Shown here: positions 54,380 through 63,975 of the stretch, in pieces | How positions within the stretch are numbered: position 1 is the first letter of the stretch | Layout: every line of letters begins with the position of its first letter | Assembly: GCF_031846265.1 (NCBI RefSeq) | Contig: NZ_JAVRIA010000002.1 | Coordinates: forward strand, 1-64,000 | DNA length: 64,000 nucleotides | Direction of reading: 5' to 3' | DNA from: Microcosmobacter mediterraneus | Lineage (GTDB): Bacteria; Bacteroidota; Bacteroidia; Flavobacteriales; Flavobacteriaceae | The notes under the pieces: generated by a model | Database searches by the model: none | What the model was told of the DNA's origin: nothing | The model's input: only the letters and a program-made list of their open reading frames with translations | Translations under genes and position numbers: made by a program

Positions 54380-54412
54380 CAAATATACAATATTTATATT
54401 GATTTTTCCAAA
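54380..54412 (-). promoter_or_regulatory. Promoter of rimP-nusA-infB
   Basis: On the minus strand TTTG (54409-54412), a 21-base spacer and TATATTTG (54380-54387) match the Bacteroidota consensus. Transcription should start near 54373, giving a leader of about 55 bases that contains the hairpin. Confidence 0.65.
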
Positions 54413-54468
54413 AGCTAAAAATTGGATTTTTATCATTAAATTTAATGTATCACAATCAACTCTAACTT

Positions 54469-55299
54469 ATGAAAAGAATACTTGTACCAACCGATTTTTC
54501 CGAGCATGCCGAATATGCCTTAAAAGTAGCAGCACAAATAGCTAAACAAAATGATTCTGAAATATATTTACTACATATGTTAGAACTTCCTTTTCAGGAG
54601 GTTGATGTTGCTGGAGGTTATGGTGAACCACCTGAAGCTCTATTTTATAGGAAATTAGCTGAAAAACAATTTAATGCTTTCTTAGATAAGCCTTATTTAT
54701 CTCAAATAACTATCCATGAAAAAGTGAAAGCAGATATTTCTTTTAGCGAAATTAAAGACGCTTGTAGGGAAAACAACATTGATATTATCATCATGGGTTC
54801 TCATGGTGCTAGTGGAATAAAAGAAATGTTCATTGGTTCTAACGCAGAGAAAGTAGTTAGAAATTCTGAAGTTCCTGTACTTGTAATAAAAAATGACCAT
54901 GACGATTTTGCTATTAATGATTTTGTTTTTGCTTCAGATTTCAAGAATGATAATAAAGAAACTTACAGACAAGCCACAGATTTTGCAAAGGCGTTTGGTG
55001 CAAATGTTCATTTACTCATGGTAAATACGCCTAATAACTTTACTACGACAGCTAAAGCAAATACTAGAATCGATGATTTTATTAAAGATGTTGATTTTGA
55101 AAACTATACTATTACGGTATATAATGACGATTCTGTTGAAAAAGGTATTTTAAATTTTTCGCAACATATTAATGCTGATATTATAGGTATCAGCACTCAT
55201 GGTAGACAAGGTATTGCACACTTTTTTAATGGTAGTATTAGCGAAGATCTAGTTAACCACGCAAATAGACCAGTAATTACATTTAAAATCTGGGAATGA
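54469..55299 (+). CDS. Universal stress protein with two UspA domains
   Basis: 276 residues forming two tandem UspA domains (about 1-142 and 148-276). The first has the nucleotide-binding pattern GSHGASGIKEMFIGSNAEKV (G-2x-G-9x-GS) and the opening KRILVPTDFSEHAEYAL. The second has a related segment, GISTHGRQGIAHFFNGSISEDLV. Tandem USPs are cytoplasmic proteins linked to stress survival and may bind ATP. It is divergent from rimP, and no strong promoter element was found in the shared region on this strand. It probably forms a one-gene unit. Confidence 0.92.
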   Translation: MKRILVPTDFSEHAEYALKVAAQIAKQNDSEIYLLHMLELPFQEVDVAGGYGEPPEALFYRKLAEKQFNAFLDKPYLSQITIHEKVKADISFSEIKDACRENNIDIIIMGSHGASGIKEMFIGSNAEKVVRNSEVPVLVIKNDHDDFAINDFVFASDFKNDNKETYRQATDFAKAFGANVHLLMVNTPNNFTTTAKANTRIDDFIKDVDFENYTITVYNDDSVEKGILNFSQHINADIIGISTHGRQGIAHFFNGSISEDLVNHANRPVITFKIWE

Positions 55300-55313
55300 A
55301 TCACAGCAATTAA

Positions 55314-55343
55314 AAAGTCCTTACCGAAAACGATAAGGACTTT
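55314..55343 (-). terminator. Terminator of tRNA-Gln
   Basis: A 10-base inverted repeat (AAAGTCCTTA / TAAGGACTTT) with a 10-base loop is followed by TTAA on the minus strand, 9 bases after the tRNA. It may also stop the convergent stress-protein message. Confidence 0.75.
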
Positions 55344-55351
55344 AACTTATG

Positions 55352-55424
55352 TTGGCCTACTAGGGCTCGAACCTAGACTCTTCTGGACCAAAACCAGACG
55401 TGTTGCCAGTTACACCATAGGCCA
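55352..55424 (-). tRNA. tRNA-Gln (anticodon UUG)
   Basis: The minus strand folds into a full cloverleaf: acceptor stem TGGCCTA with TAGGCCA, D arm GTGT/ACAC, anticodon stem TCTGG/CCAGA with loop TTTTGGT (anticodon TTG), and T arm CTAGG/CCTAG with TTCGAGC. With the discriminator A it is 73 bases, CCA not encoded. It has its own promoter and terminator. Confidence 0.97.
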
Positions 55425-55443
55425 TCATCTCAAAATGAGGATG

Positions 55444-55474
55444 CAAATTTATAATAAACTTTGTTTTGGGCAAA
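55444..55474 (-). promoter_or_regulatory. Promoter of tRNA-Gln
   Basis: On the minus strand TTTG (55471-55474), a 19-base spacer and TAAATTTG (55444-55451) match the consensus, about 20 bases before the mature 5' end. Confidence 0.75.
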
Positions 55475-55574
55475 AATTTTACTTGAAAATAATTTTAATT
55501 GCTTAACGTTTACTTAAAATCTAATGGTTTATCACAATAATTAGTAAATTCGTCCGCATTTAAAGACTTCAACT

Positions 55575-58500
55575 ATGGCAGATTTCAACTTTAAAAAATG
55601 GCAAAACATTTTTGGTTGGTCGGTATTCGTAATTGCTCTCATAACTTACAGTTTAACTGTAGAGCCAACTGTGAGTTTCTGGGATACAGGTGAATACATT
55701 CTTACATCATCAAAATTACAGGTAGGACATCCTCCTGGTGCACCACTTTTTCAAATGCTTGGTGCATTCTTCTCTATTTTCGCTTTAGAAGCTTCTCAAA
55801 TAGGAATGATGCTTAATATGATGAGCGCTGTGAGCAGTGCGTTTACAATTTTATTTATGTTTTGGAGTGTGATTCTATTACTTACAAAACTTGCTGGAGG
55901 AGAAGAAAACATTAGTAAAAGTTCTTCGGTAGCCATAATTGGTAGTGCAGTTGTAGGGAGTTTGGCATTTGCATTTACAGATACGTTTTGGTACAATGCC
56001 GTTGAAACCGAAGTTTATGCCATGGCCATTTTTATAATGTCTGTAATGTTCTACTTGGCATTGCGATGGGAAAAAGATATGAACAAAGCTAGAGGAAATA
56101 AGTGGTTAGTGCTTATTTCTTTTGTTATTGGCTTATCTTTTGGTGTTCACTTTATGGGTTTATTAACCATTCCTGCAATTGGTTTAATCTATTACTTTAA
56201 AAACTACAAAACCATAACGGTAAAAAATTTCATTATAGCCAACGTGGTCTCTGTTGCTGTTCTTCTGTTTATATTCAAATTATTAGCACCAAATATCTTG
56301 AGATTTTTTAGTGTTTCTGAGATTTTCTTTGTTAACACTATTGGGCTACCTTTTAATTCTGGATCAATAATCGCTGGATTAACTTTAATAGGTTTAGTCT
56401 ATTTTGGGCTAAGCTACTCTAGAAAACAAAACAATAAATTACTTAATACTGGTATTTTGTGTATAGCTTTTGTTGTTATTGGATTTTCATCTTGGATGAT
56501 GTTACCAATTAGAGCTAATGCCAATGTTATTATTAACGAGAATAATCCTGCTAGTGCAAGAGAACTATTGGCATATTATAACCTAGAACAATATCCTGAA
56601 ACACACTTATTCTATGGTCCTCAGTTTACAGAACTATATTCTGGAGCTGATGAAAACCAACCCTTTGTGGATGATAAACCTAAGTACGAGAAAGATGAAA
56701 AACTTGGAAAGTATGTGATTGTTAATGAATATGAGAATGCTAAACAAAATTACAATTCTGAACATGCAACTTTTCTACCAAGAATGTGGAGTAGTGAGCA
56801 TGCAGAAAATTATATGATGTTTACAGGTTTAATTGACTTTAAACTAGATCCTGAATTGTACTCCTACTACTACCAAGCAGCATTATCTGAAGGTTATCCT
56901 GAAGACCAAGCTAGTTTTTTTGCAAATCAAGAGGTAAGTAAAATTAGAAATCTTGCAAATGATTTTAGAACTAGAATTACCAAAGGTGAAGTAGACTATG
57001 AAGATTATCATAATTTCTTAAAACGCTATGCACAATCGTATTTTATTGTAGATAAACCTTCACCAATAGATAATATCACATACATGTTTCAGTACCAATT
57101 GGGTTACATGTATTGGCGTTATTTTATGTGGAATTTTACAGGTAGACAAAACGATACTCAAGGACAATATGATGATTTCAATGGAAATTGGATTAGTGGT
57201 ATACCATTTATAGACAATATGCACATTGGCATGTCTCAAGATAATTTACCAACTGTAGTTAAAGAAGATAAAGCACGTAATACCTATTATTTTCTACCGC
57301 TTATTTTAGGGTTGATAGGTTTGTTTTTCTTGTTTAATAGAGACAAAAAAACGTTTTGGGTTATGCTTGTGTTTTTCTTATTTACAGGTTTAGCTATACA
57401 AGTTTACACTAACGTTAGACCTTTTGAACCAAGAGAGCGAGACTACTCTGTAGTTGGTTCGTTTTATGTGTTTGCGCTTTGGATTGGTTTTGGCGTCTAT
57501 GCCATTTTTGAGCGTATGAAAGACAATGTAAATAACAAGTTTAAATCTTTACCAATTATCGCTGTTGCTGCTGCTGTAAATGTGTTACTGTTTTTAATGT
57601 TTAGATATTTTTCTTCTAACGTTGAAAGTGAAGTTGTTCTATTTATTTGTAATGCTTTATCAGTTTTATTTTTGATTTTTTCTGGAGTTGCTTTAACCCT
57701 TCTTATTGTAGATATAATAACGTTTTTAGTGAACAAAATAAACGGATCTAAATCTACTAAAGCAATAGTATTATCAAGTCTTATGCTTATTGTACCTCTA
57801 ATCCTTGCAATGAATAATTGGGATGACCACGATCGTTCTGGCAGAAAAACGGCGAATGCTATGGCAGTTAAATACCTAGAATCGTGTGCGCCAAATGCCA
57901 TATTATTTACTATTGGTGATAACGATAGTTTTCCGCTTTGGTATGCCCAAGAAATAGAAGGTGTAAGAACAGACGTTCGTGTTGTAAACACCAGCTTATT
58001 TCAAACAGATTGGTATATAGATCAAATGAAGCGCAAAGCTTACGAAAGTGATCCTATACCATCTCAACTTTCGCATGATCAGTATAAATATGGTACTCGA
58101 GATTATATTATGTATAGAGAAATTAGTGAGGATATAGCTAATGATACTCTTAGTATTAAAGAATTTATGAACTTTATTTCTAGTGATGATCCTAAAACAA
58201 AGCTTAAATTCATTTTACAACAAAGAAGAGAGTCTGGAGCTGGTTATCCTGCTCAAATGCTCAATGGAAATTATTTCCCAACAAAAAATGTTAGGATACC
58301 TGTAAACAAGGATATTGTTCTTAAAAACGGTGTAGTTAGAACAAAAGATGCAGATAGTATTGTACCATATATAGATATTAAAATTACTGATAATGCTATT
58401 TATAAAAACCGCCTTTTAATGTTAGATATCATTGCTAACAATAATTGGGAACGTCCAATATATTTTTCTGGAGGAAGTTTTGGAGATGATGATTATATAT

Positions 58501-59198
58501 GGATGAAAGATTACTTACAGCTAGATGGTATGTGTTATAAATTAGTACCTATTAAAACTAAAATAGATAGAGCTAATCCTTTTGATATGGGACGCGTCGA
58601 TGCTGATTTGATGTATGAAAAAGTAATGTCTTGGGATTGGGGAAATAGTGGTAGTGAAGATATTTATCATGATACTGAAACTAGGCGAAATGGAATTACC
58701 TATAGAGGTAATCTTGCTAGATTAATGGAACAATTAATTAATGAAGATAAACCTGATAAAGCAGAAAAAATAGCCGATTTAGCTATGGAAAAAATGCCTG
58801 TAAATACTTTTGGTTATTACACGCTTTTAGAACCATATATTAGTGCTTATTATGAGATTGAAAAAGTTGAAAAAGGACGTAACCTTTATAAAGAAGTTAC
58901 TAAAATTTATCAAGAAAACCTAGCTTATTTCAGTGAGTTATCTATTAAAAATCAAGAAAAGAATTTTGATAGAATCATACAAGATATTGAGCGTTACAGA
59001 AGCCTTGTAGATATACTTCTAATATACAATGATGAGGAGTTTGCTGAAAAGGAGACTAAAAAATTCAATGATTATTTACAGTTGTTTGATCATTTTATGC
59101 AGCCAGATGATATTGCTCCTAGTCCTGCAGAGTTAGATAGAGATCTAAGAGACTTAGATTCTCTACTGAATTTAGATGATTCTACGCAACAGGAGTAA
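55575..59198 (+). CDS. DUF2723 membrane protein (glycosyltransferase family 117)
   Basis: 1207 residues. The first part (about 10-330) has many membrane helices and the family signature WDTGEYILTSSKLQVGHPPGAPLFQMLG, whose acidic and His residues resemble GT-C glycosyltransferases. A second block of helices is at about 575-735, followed by a soluble part (about 760-1207) with helical, TPR-like character near the end. The family is classed as GT117 and is suggested to use lipid-linked sugars, but the substrate is unknown. A weak -7 match (TAAATTCG, 55545-55552) lies upstream. A polysaccharide deacetylase gene begins 2 bases after the stop, so they are likely coupled. Confidence 0.9.
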   Translation: MADFNFKKWQNIFGWSVFVIALITYSLTVEPTVSFWDTGEYILTSSKLQVGHPPGAPLFQMLGAFFSIFALEASQIGMMLNMMSAVSSAFTILFMFWSVILLLTKLAGGEENISKSSSVAIIGSAVVGSLAFAFTDTFWYNAVETEVYAMAIFIMSVMFYLALRWEKDMNKARGNKWLVLISFVIGLSFGVHFMGLLTIPAIGLIYYFKNYKTITVKNFIIANVVSVAVLLFIFKLLAPNILRFFSVSEIFFVNTIGLPFNSGSIIAGLTLIGLVYFGLSYSRKQNNKLLNTGILCIAFVVIGFSSWMMLPIRANANVIINENNPASARELLAYYNLEQYPETHLFYGPQFTELYSGADENQPFVDDKPKYEKDEKLGKYVIVNEYENAKQNYNSEHATFLPRMWSSEHAENYMMFTGLIDFKLDPELYSYYYQAALSEGYPEDQASFFANQEVSKIRNLANDFRTRITKGEVDYEDYHNFLKRYAQSYFIVDKPSPIDNITYMFQYQLGYMYWRYFMWNFTGRQNDTQGQYDDFNGNWISGIPFIDNMHIGMSQDNLPTVVKEDKARNTYYFLPLILGLIGLFFLFNRDKKTFWVMLVFFLFTGLAIQVYTNVRPFEPRERDYSVVGSFYVFALWIGFGVYAIFERMKDNVNNKFKSLPIIAVAAAVNVLLFLMFRYFSSNVESEVVLFICNALSVLFLIFSGVALTLLIVDIITFLVNKINGSKSTKAIVLSSLMLIVPLILAMNNWDDHDRSGRKTANAMAVKYLESCAPNAILFTIGDNDSFPLWYAQEIEGVRTDVRVVNTSLFQTDWYIDQMKRKAYESDPIPSQLSHDQYKYGTRDYIMYREISEDIANDTLSIKEFMNFISSDDPKTKLKFILQQRRESGAGYPAQMLNGNYFPTKNVRIPVNKDIVLKNGVVRTKDADSIVPYIDIKITDNAIYKNRLLMLDIIANNNWERPIYFSGGSFGDDDYIWMKDYLQLDGMCYKLVPIKTKIDRANPFDMGRVDADLMYEKVMSWDWGNSGSEDIYHDTETRRNGITYRGNLARLMEQLINEDKPDKAEKIADLAMEKMPVNTFGYYTLLEPYISAYYEIEKVEKGRNLYKEVTKIYQENLAYFSELSIKNQEKNFDRIIQDIERYRSLVDILLIYNDEEFAEKETKKFNDYLQLFDHFMQPDDIAPSPAELDRDLRDLDSLLNLDDSTQQE

Positions 59199-59200
59199 TT

Positions 59201-59863
59201 ATGGAGTTAATACCAGCAAAAACTCCTAAACTGATAACATCATTGTTTCCGAGTTATGTTTGGAATATTCCAACTAAAGAAAATACAATTTTTCTTACTT
59301 TCGATGATGGTCCAACTCCTGAGGTTACCATGTGGACATTAGATATATTAAAAAAATTTAATGCCAAAGCAACTTTTTTTTGTATTGGCTCCAACATAGA
59401 CAAACATCCTGAAATTTTTCAATCTATTGTAAATGATGACCATGGTATTGGTAATCATACTTATAATCATTTAAAAGGCTGGAAAACTAATACCAAGACT
59501 TACATTAAAGATATTGAGAAAACACAAGATCTAATTAACAAGAAAATTAGAGCTATAAACAATCTAGATACTTTAAACACTAAATTGTTTAGACCACCTT
59601 ATGGAAAGTTAATTCCAAGGCAAGGAAAAGCATTACAGAATCTCAATTATAAAATTATTATGTGGAATGTTCTGTCCTTTGACTGGGACTCTTCTACTTC
59701 TAAAGAAAAATGCTTCGACAATATAATTAGCAATGCAAAACGAGGTAGTATTATCGTCTTCCATGATAGTCTAAAAGCTAGCACTAATTTAAAATATTGC
59801 TTACCTAAAGTCTTAAATCACTTCAGTAAAATGGGTTATACATTTAAATCGTTAACCCTATAG
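59201..59863 (+). CDS. Polysaccharide deacetylase (NodB homology domain)
   Basis: 220 residues, nearly all NodB domain. The five motifs are visible: LTFDDGPTPEVT (metal-binding Asp), GNHTYNH (metal-binding His pair), RPPYGK, WNVLSFDWD and VFHDSLKA (catalytic His). It removes acetyl groups from N- or O-acetylated sugars, in peptidoglycan or another envelope glycan. There is no signal peptide, so it may act in the cytoplasm or use another route. It is translationally coupled to the GT117 gene. Its end overlaps the convergent thioredoxin-like gene by 6 bases. Confidence 0.93.
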   Translation: MELIPAKTPKLITSLFPSYVWNIPTKENTIFLTFDDGPTPEVTMWTLDILKKFNAKATFFCIGSNIDKHPEIFQSIVNDDHGIGNHTYNHLKGWKTNTKTYIKDIEKTQDLINKKIRAINNLDTLNTKLFRPPYGKLIPRQGKALQNLNYKIIMWNVLSFDWDSSTSKEKCFDNIISNAKRGSIIVFHDSLKASTNLKYCLPKVLNHFSKMGYTFKSLTL

Positions 59864-60154
59864 GTAGTCCTTAATAATACCAATTAAAGTATTGGCATCT
59901 TGCTCTCCACTGTGGCGCCATTTCATTTCGCCATTTTTATAAATAATGAGCGTAGGAAGACCTTTTACACGAAGTGCCTCTGCAAGTTCTTTATTCTTAT
60001 CAACATCAATCTTTATCACCTTAGCCTTATCGCCAAGGGCAGCTGCAACATCTCTCAGAACAGGATGCATGGTAGTAGATTCCTCATTCCATTCGGTAAA
60101 AAAGTCGAGTAAAACTGGAATGTCTACATCTATTAATTCCCCAAATTTTGACAT
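59858..60154 (-). CDS. Thioredoxin-fold protein lacking the CxxC active site
   Basis: 98 residues, a complete thioredoxin fold: VLLDFFTEWNEEST, VIKIDVDKNKELAEALRVKGLPTLIIYKNGE and a final helix. The active site, normally WCGPC, reads W22-N-E-E-S26, so both cysteines are replaced. The cis-Pro (Pro67 in GLPTL) is kept. It cannot work as a normal disulfide reductase; a structural, chaperone or binding role is possible. Similar Cys-less forms occur in flavobacteria as far as I recall. The gene is transcribed alone, opposite to the deacetylase. Confidence 0.88.
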   Translation of the reverse strand: MSKFGELIDVDIPVLLDFFTEWNEESTTMHPVLRDVAAALGDKAKVIKIDVDKNKELAEALRVKGLPTLIIYKNGEMKWRHSGEQDANTLIGIIKDYL

Positions 60155-60230
60155 TGTATTAAAGTTTTGAATCTATATAACTTATTTATAAAAATAAGAA
60201 AATCATAGTAAAGATAATACTTTAAGCTTA

Positions 60231-61460
60231 TTATGCTGGTTTTGAACCCTTTTTAAGTTCAATAACTGTAATTTCTGGCCAAATACCAACGCGACCTGGA
60301 AAGGCTAAATAGCCAAATCCTCTATTAACATTGATAAACTGACCCAGCTCTTCATAAATACCTGCCCAATATTTGTAACGCCATTTTACAGGACTCCATT
60401 TAAACCAACCTGGAATCTCTATCCCAAATTGCATACCATGAGTATGACCACTAAGTGTTAAATGATAATGGTAATTATCTTTGATGACCTCTTTTTCCCA
60501 ATGTGAAGGATCATGACTCAGTAAAATTTTAAAATCATCAGCATTAACGTTTGATGCTGCTTTCTTTAAATCACCGGCTTTTTTAAAACCACCTGCTCCC
60601 CAATTTTCTACACCAACTATAGCTAAACGTTCTCCTTCTCTTTCTATAAAACGACTTTCGTTAAGTAATACATCAAAACCTATCTCGTTTTGAAGCGCAA
60701 TTAAATCGTCTAGATTTTTTTGTTTAATCTCTTGTGATTCCCATCGAATATAATCGCCATAATCATGATTTCCGAGAACAGAATACATACCATCTTTAGC
60801 ATTTAATTTAGAGAACATCGTTTTGTATGGTGTCAATTCAGAAGCTTCGTTATTAACTATATCTCCTGTAAATAAAATAGTATCGCTTTGTTGTTCGTTT
60901 ATTAAATCAATAGCATACTCTACTTTCGCAGGATTATCAAAACTCCCTGAATGTATGTCACTAATTTGCGTTAATCGGTAACCATCAAAAGCAGTTGGTA
61001 AATCTTTGAAATACAATGTATAATTAAGCACTTTAAAGTTGTATTTCCCTTTATAAATACCATATAAAATTGATACAAAAGGGATTGCTGCTAAGCCTAA
61101 AGCTATCTGACTTATAAATTTACGGCGAGAAGGCATATGCGAATTCCCCGAATTGTCATTTTCGAAGAAGTAACTATACAACGTTTGTGGTACTCTAACA
61201 ATATCTTCAGCAAACATAAGCACCATTAAAATCATCTTAGGTACAATAATAGCTACTAAAAAAGCAAAGGCATAGGCATGACTATTACCATAATCACTTC
61301 GGTTTAGACCGTAGAAACGAAGAATAAAATTACCTACTACTAACAAGGTGATTACCCAATAGACAAGATGAAAATAATTATTCTTTGCTACCGTTTTAAA
61401 TGCTTGGAATGCATAAAAATCTATAATCCCAAAAACAATAATGAAAATAAGCCAGCGCAT
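60231..61460 (-). CDS. Membrane-anchored metallophosphoesterase with internal twin-arginine motif
   Basis: 409 residues. Three membrane helices (about 2-20, 32-50 and 62-86) precede SRRKFISQIALGLAAIPF (Arg112-Arg113), then a calcineurin-like phosphoesterase domain (about 155-400): QISDIHSGSF, FTGDIVNNE, VLGNHDYG, LLSHDPSHW and LSGHTHGMQFG are the metal ligands. It resembles YkuE-type enzymes that cleave phosphoesters or UDP-diacylglucosamine-like lipids on the far side of the membrane. The substrate is not known. It lies 43 bases downstream of the beta-mannosidase gene. Confidence 0.9.
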   Translation of the reverse strand: MRWLIFIIVFGIIDFYAFQAFKTVAKNNYFHLVYWVITLLVVGNFILRFYGLNRSDYGNSHAYAFAFLVAIIVPKMILMVLMFAEDIVRVPQTLYSYFFENDNSGNSHMPSRRKFISQIALGLAAIPFVSILYGIYKGKYNFKVLNYTLYFKDLPTAFDGYRLTQISDIHSGSFDNPAKVEYAIDLINEQQSDTILFTGDIVNNEASELTPYKTMFSKLNAKDGMYSVLGNHDYGDYIRWESQEIKQKNLDDLIALQNEIGFDVLLNESRFIEREGERLAIVGVENWGAGGFKKAGDLKKAASNVNADDFKILLSHDPSHWEKEVIKDNYHYHLTLSGHTHGMQFGIEIPGWFKWSPVKWRYKYWAGIYEELGQFINVNRGFGYLAFPGRVGIWPEITVIELKKGSKPA

Positions 61461-61503
61461 GACTACACAATTTTTTTGTAAAGATACGTATTACAGTATG
61501 TAC

Positions 61504-63975
61504 TTATCTAATAAAATTGTTAAGGGATTTTATTTTGATGTCTATGCTTTTAGCATCTGTTTTAAAGTCAATAACTTTTACAATATTAGGCAGTAGATCA
61601 AAGAAATTATCTGAATACACACCCTTAGAATCCGAGAATAAAAAAACATCTTTTTGAAACGTTTTACTTTGCAACTCAATTTGAAATCCGCTTGCAGTCT
61701 TTATTATTTTTTGAGTTATGGGTTTGTCTAATAATTGTAAATCCTTTGGCTTAGTAAAAAAGAAGTGCGATTGTCTTCCATTAAATTCCGAGATAAGAAC
61801 CACCTCATTTTTCTTCAAAATCAGCGTATTGAGGTCTAATTGGTGTTTTATTTCTGAAGCATTAGGTCGGCATTCCACACTGATTAAATCTTGCCAGATC
61901 GAATTACCTTCAAAATCAATTAGCTTCAAACTTAAAACTCCAGATTCTTCTTGTAATCCATCATTTACAATCCATGTGTTCATCATATTTTCTTCAATTT
62001 GAGAGGATATCAAAATATTATCAAAACCATGCTTCACCTTGTAGTGTAAAGCTTTCCTATTTCCAAAAAAATCAATACTAGACCATGAAATTGCAGGCCA
62101 ACAGTCGTTAAGTTGCCAATAGAGTGTTCCCATATTATAAGGTTTTGATCTACGATGTGCTTCGATCCCCTTTGTAATACCATAAGCTTGCAAGATCTGA
62201 CTCATATAAATATAATCTTCAGGTTTATCTGGCACAGGGAAATCACGCTGCATATAGTCATCAATCAACTCAAAACCTCTTATATGATTTTGATGGTTTT
62301 TAAACCCATCAGTATCTATAAAAATTGAATCATTTTGATTGATGAATTGTGTAGTTTCATAACTTGGAAACGATTGAAATCCAAACTCACTCATAAATCG
62401 CGGCACATGTTCTTCTAAATGTTCAAAAGGATAAGCATCATGCCAAATCCACCAATCGTGCGCATCGCCTTCAAATTCATATTTAGAATTTCCACGACCA
62501 TATTTTGGAGAGCTTTCCCAATAGGTTGTGTTCGTTAAATTAGAAACTGTATTAGGTAAAATGGAATCGAATACTTTAAGGTAGTTGTCCCAAATCTCGT
62601 CTTTTTCGACATCACTTCTATTGGCTTGCCAACCCCATCGATGCCAACCTTCGGAGTTTTCGTTATTACCACACCAAAGTGCAATAGAAGGGTGATCACG
62701 CAAGCGTTTTACATTGTCTATGGCTTCTTGCTCAACATTTTTAAGAAAAGCTTCATCACCAGGATACATGGCGCAAGCAAACATAAAATCTTGCCAAACT
62801 AGGATGCCTTTTTCGTCACATAAATCGTAAAAAATATCGTTCTCATAAATACCTCCTCCCCAAACTCTGAGCATATTCATATTAGCATTAACGACATCAC
62901 TTAATAGTTTTTCGTAATTCTCATCTTTGACTTTATTTTGAAAACTGTGTTGCGGAATATAATTAGCGCCTTTAGCATATATAGGTACATAATTTACTTT
63001 AAAGTAAAAGGATTTACCAATGCTATCTTTTTTGGTGACTAGTTCAATCGTTCTTAAACCGACTTTCTTAGAAATACTATCCAAAATTTTATCGCCTTCC
63101 TTTGCGATTACTTTTATATCATACAGATAAGGTTCGCCAAGATTATGTGGCCACCAAAGTTTTGGGTTTTCTATTTTAAATGGTATGGTTATTTTTTCAT
63201 TTACCCTAGAATATTTAGACGTTAAACTCAACGAATTATTAATAAAAAGTTCGAAACTGATAGGTGTTTCGAGGTTTGAATTAATTTTGAACTCTACTGT
63301 TACATTACCTAATGAATCTAAAGTATTAGATTGTAATATTGCACTTTCTTCAATTTTAAAATCATTCCAAGCTACCAACTTAATAGGTCTCCAAATACCA
63401 ACAGTATTCAATTTCGGTCCCCAATCCCAACCATATTGAAATTGTGGTTTTCGTGTAAAAATCCGATTACCTTCTGGCAACTCATAAGGTAATTTTGCTT
63501 TCTCGGCATCTTCATATTTAGAGGTGCGCTCAAAAACAATTCGCAATTCATTTTCTAGTTCAAGACTAGACTTTACATCGATTTTAAATGCTCTAAAGGC
63601 ATTATTGGATTTTAGAATAAGACTATCATTCAAGTAGACAAATGCATAAGTATCTAAACCTTCAAAATTGAGTTCTAGATGTTTCTTTTCTAAAGTTTTT
63701 TTATCTACAGAAAATGTAGTTTTATATTCCCAATCCGTTTCAGAAACCCATTGTACCTTTTCTTCGTTTTTGCCAATAAAAGGGTCTTCAATTAGCTTGT
63801 CATCTAATAAATCTGAAAATACATTCCCTGGCATTGTTGCACTACTCCAAATAGAATCCGTTACTTTTTTGAATTCCCAATTATCATGCAATGTTATGGT
63901 CGTTGGTACATCGTATTTTGGCTGACAACTAAAACAAATGGTTGTTAAAATAAAAAAGAACATTAGTTTCTTCAT
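61504..63975 (-). CDS. Beta-mannosidase, GH2 family lipoprotein
   Basis: 823 residues. The start MKKLMFFFILTTICFSC is a lipoprotein signal with Cys at about 17. A sugar-binding domain (about 25-190), an Ig-like domain and a TIM barrel (about 300-600) follow. The catalytic acid/base is Glu439 (WCGNNEN) and the nucleophile Glu530 (MSEFGFQ), both standard for GH2 beta-mannosidases. It should remove terminal beta-mannose from glycans at the cell envelope. No polysaccharide-utilisation susC/susD pair is in view. The promoter lies beyond 63976-64000 and was not identified. Confidence 0.93.
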   Translation of the reverse strand: MKKLMFFFILTTICFSCQPKYDVPTTITLHDNWEFKKVTDSIWSSATMPGNVFSDLLDDKLIEDPFIGKNEEKVQWVSETDWEYKTTFSVDKKTLEKKHLELNFEGLDTYAFVYLNDSLILKSNNAFRAFKIDVKSSLELENELRIVFERTSKYEDAEKAKLPYELPEGNRIFTRKPQFQYGWDWGPKLNTVGIWRPIKLVAWNDFKIEESAILQSNTLDSLGNVTVEFKINSNLETPISFELFINNSLSLTSKYSRVNEKITIPFKIENPKLWWPHNLGEPYLYDIKVIAKEGDKILDSISKKVGLRTIELVTKKDSIGKSFYFKVNYVPIYAKGANYIPQHSFQNKVKDENYEKLLSDVVNANMNMLRVWGGGIYENDIFYDLCDEKGILVWQDFMFACAMYPGDEAFLKNVEQEAIDNVKRLRDHPSIALWCGNNENSEGWHRWGWQANRSDVEKDEIWDNYLKVFDSILPNTVSNLTNTTYWESSPKYGRGNSKYEFEGDAHDWWIWHDAYPFEHLEEHVPRFMSEFGFQSFPSYETTQFINQNDSIFIDTDGFKNHQNHIRGFELIDDYMQRDFPVPDKPEDYIYMSQILQAYGITKGIEAHRRSKPYNMGTLYWQLNDCWPAISWSSIDFFGNRKALHYKVKHGFDNILISSQIEENMMNTWIVNDGLQEESGVLSLKLIDFEGNSIWQDLISVECRPNASEIKHQLDLNTLILKKNEVVLISEFNGRQSHFFFTKPKDLQLLDKPITQKIIKTASGFQIELQSKTFQKDVFLFSDSKGVYSDNFFDLLPNIVKVIDFKTDAKSIDIKIKSLNNFIR

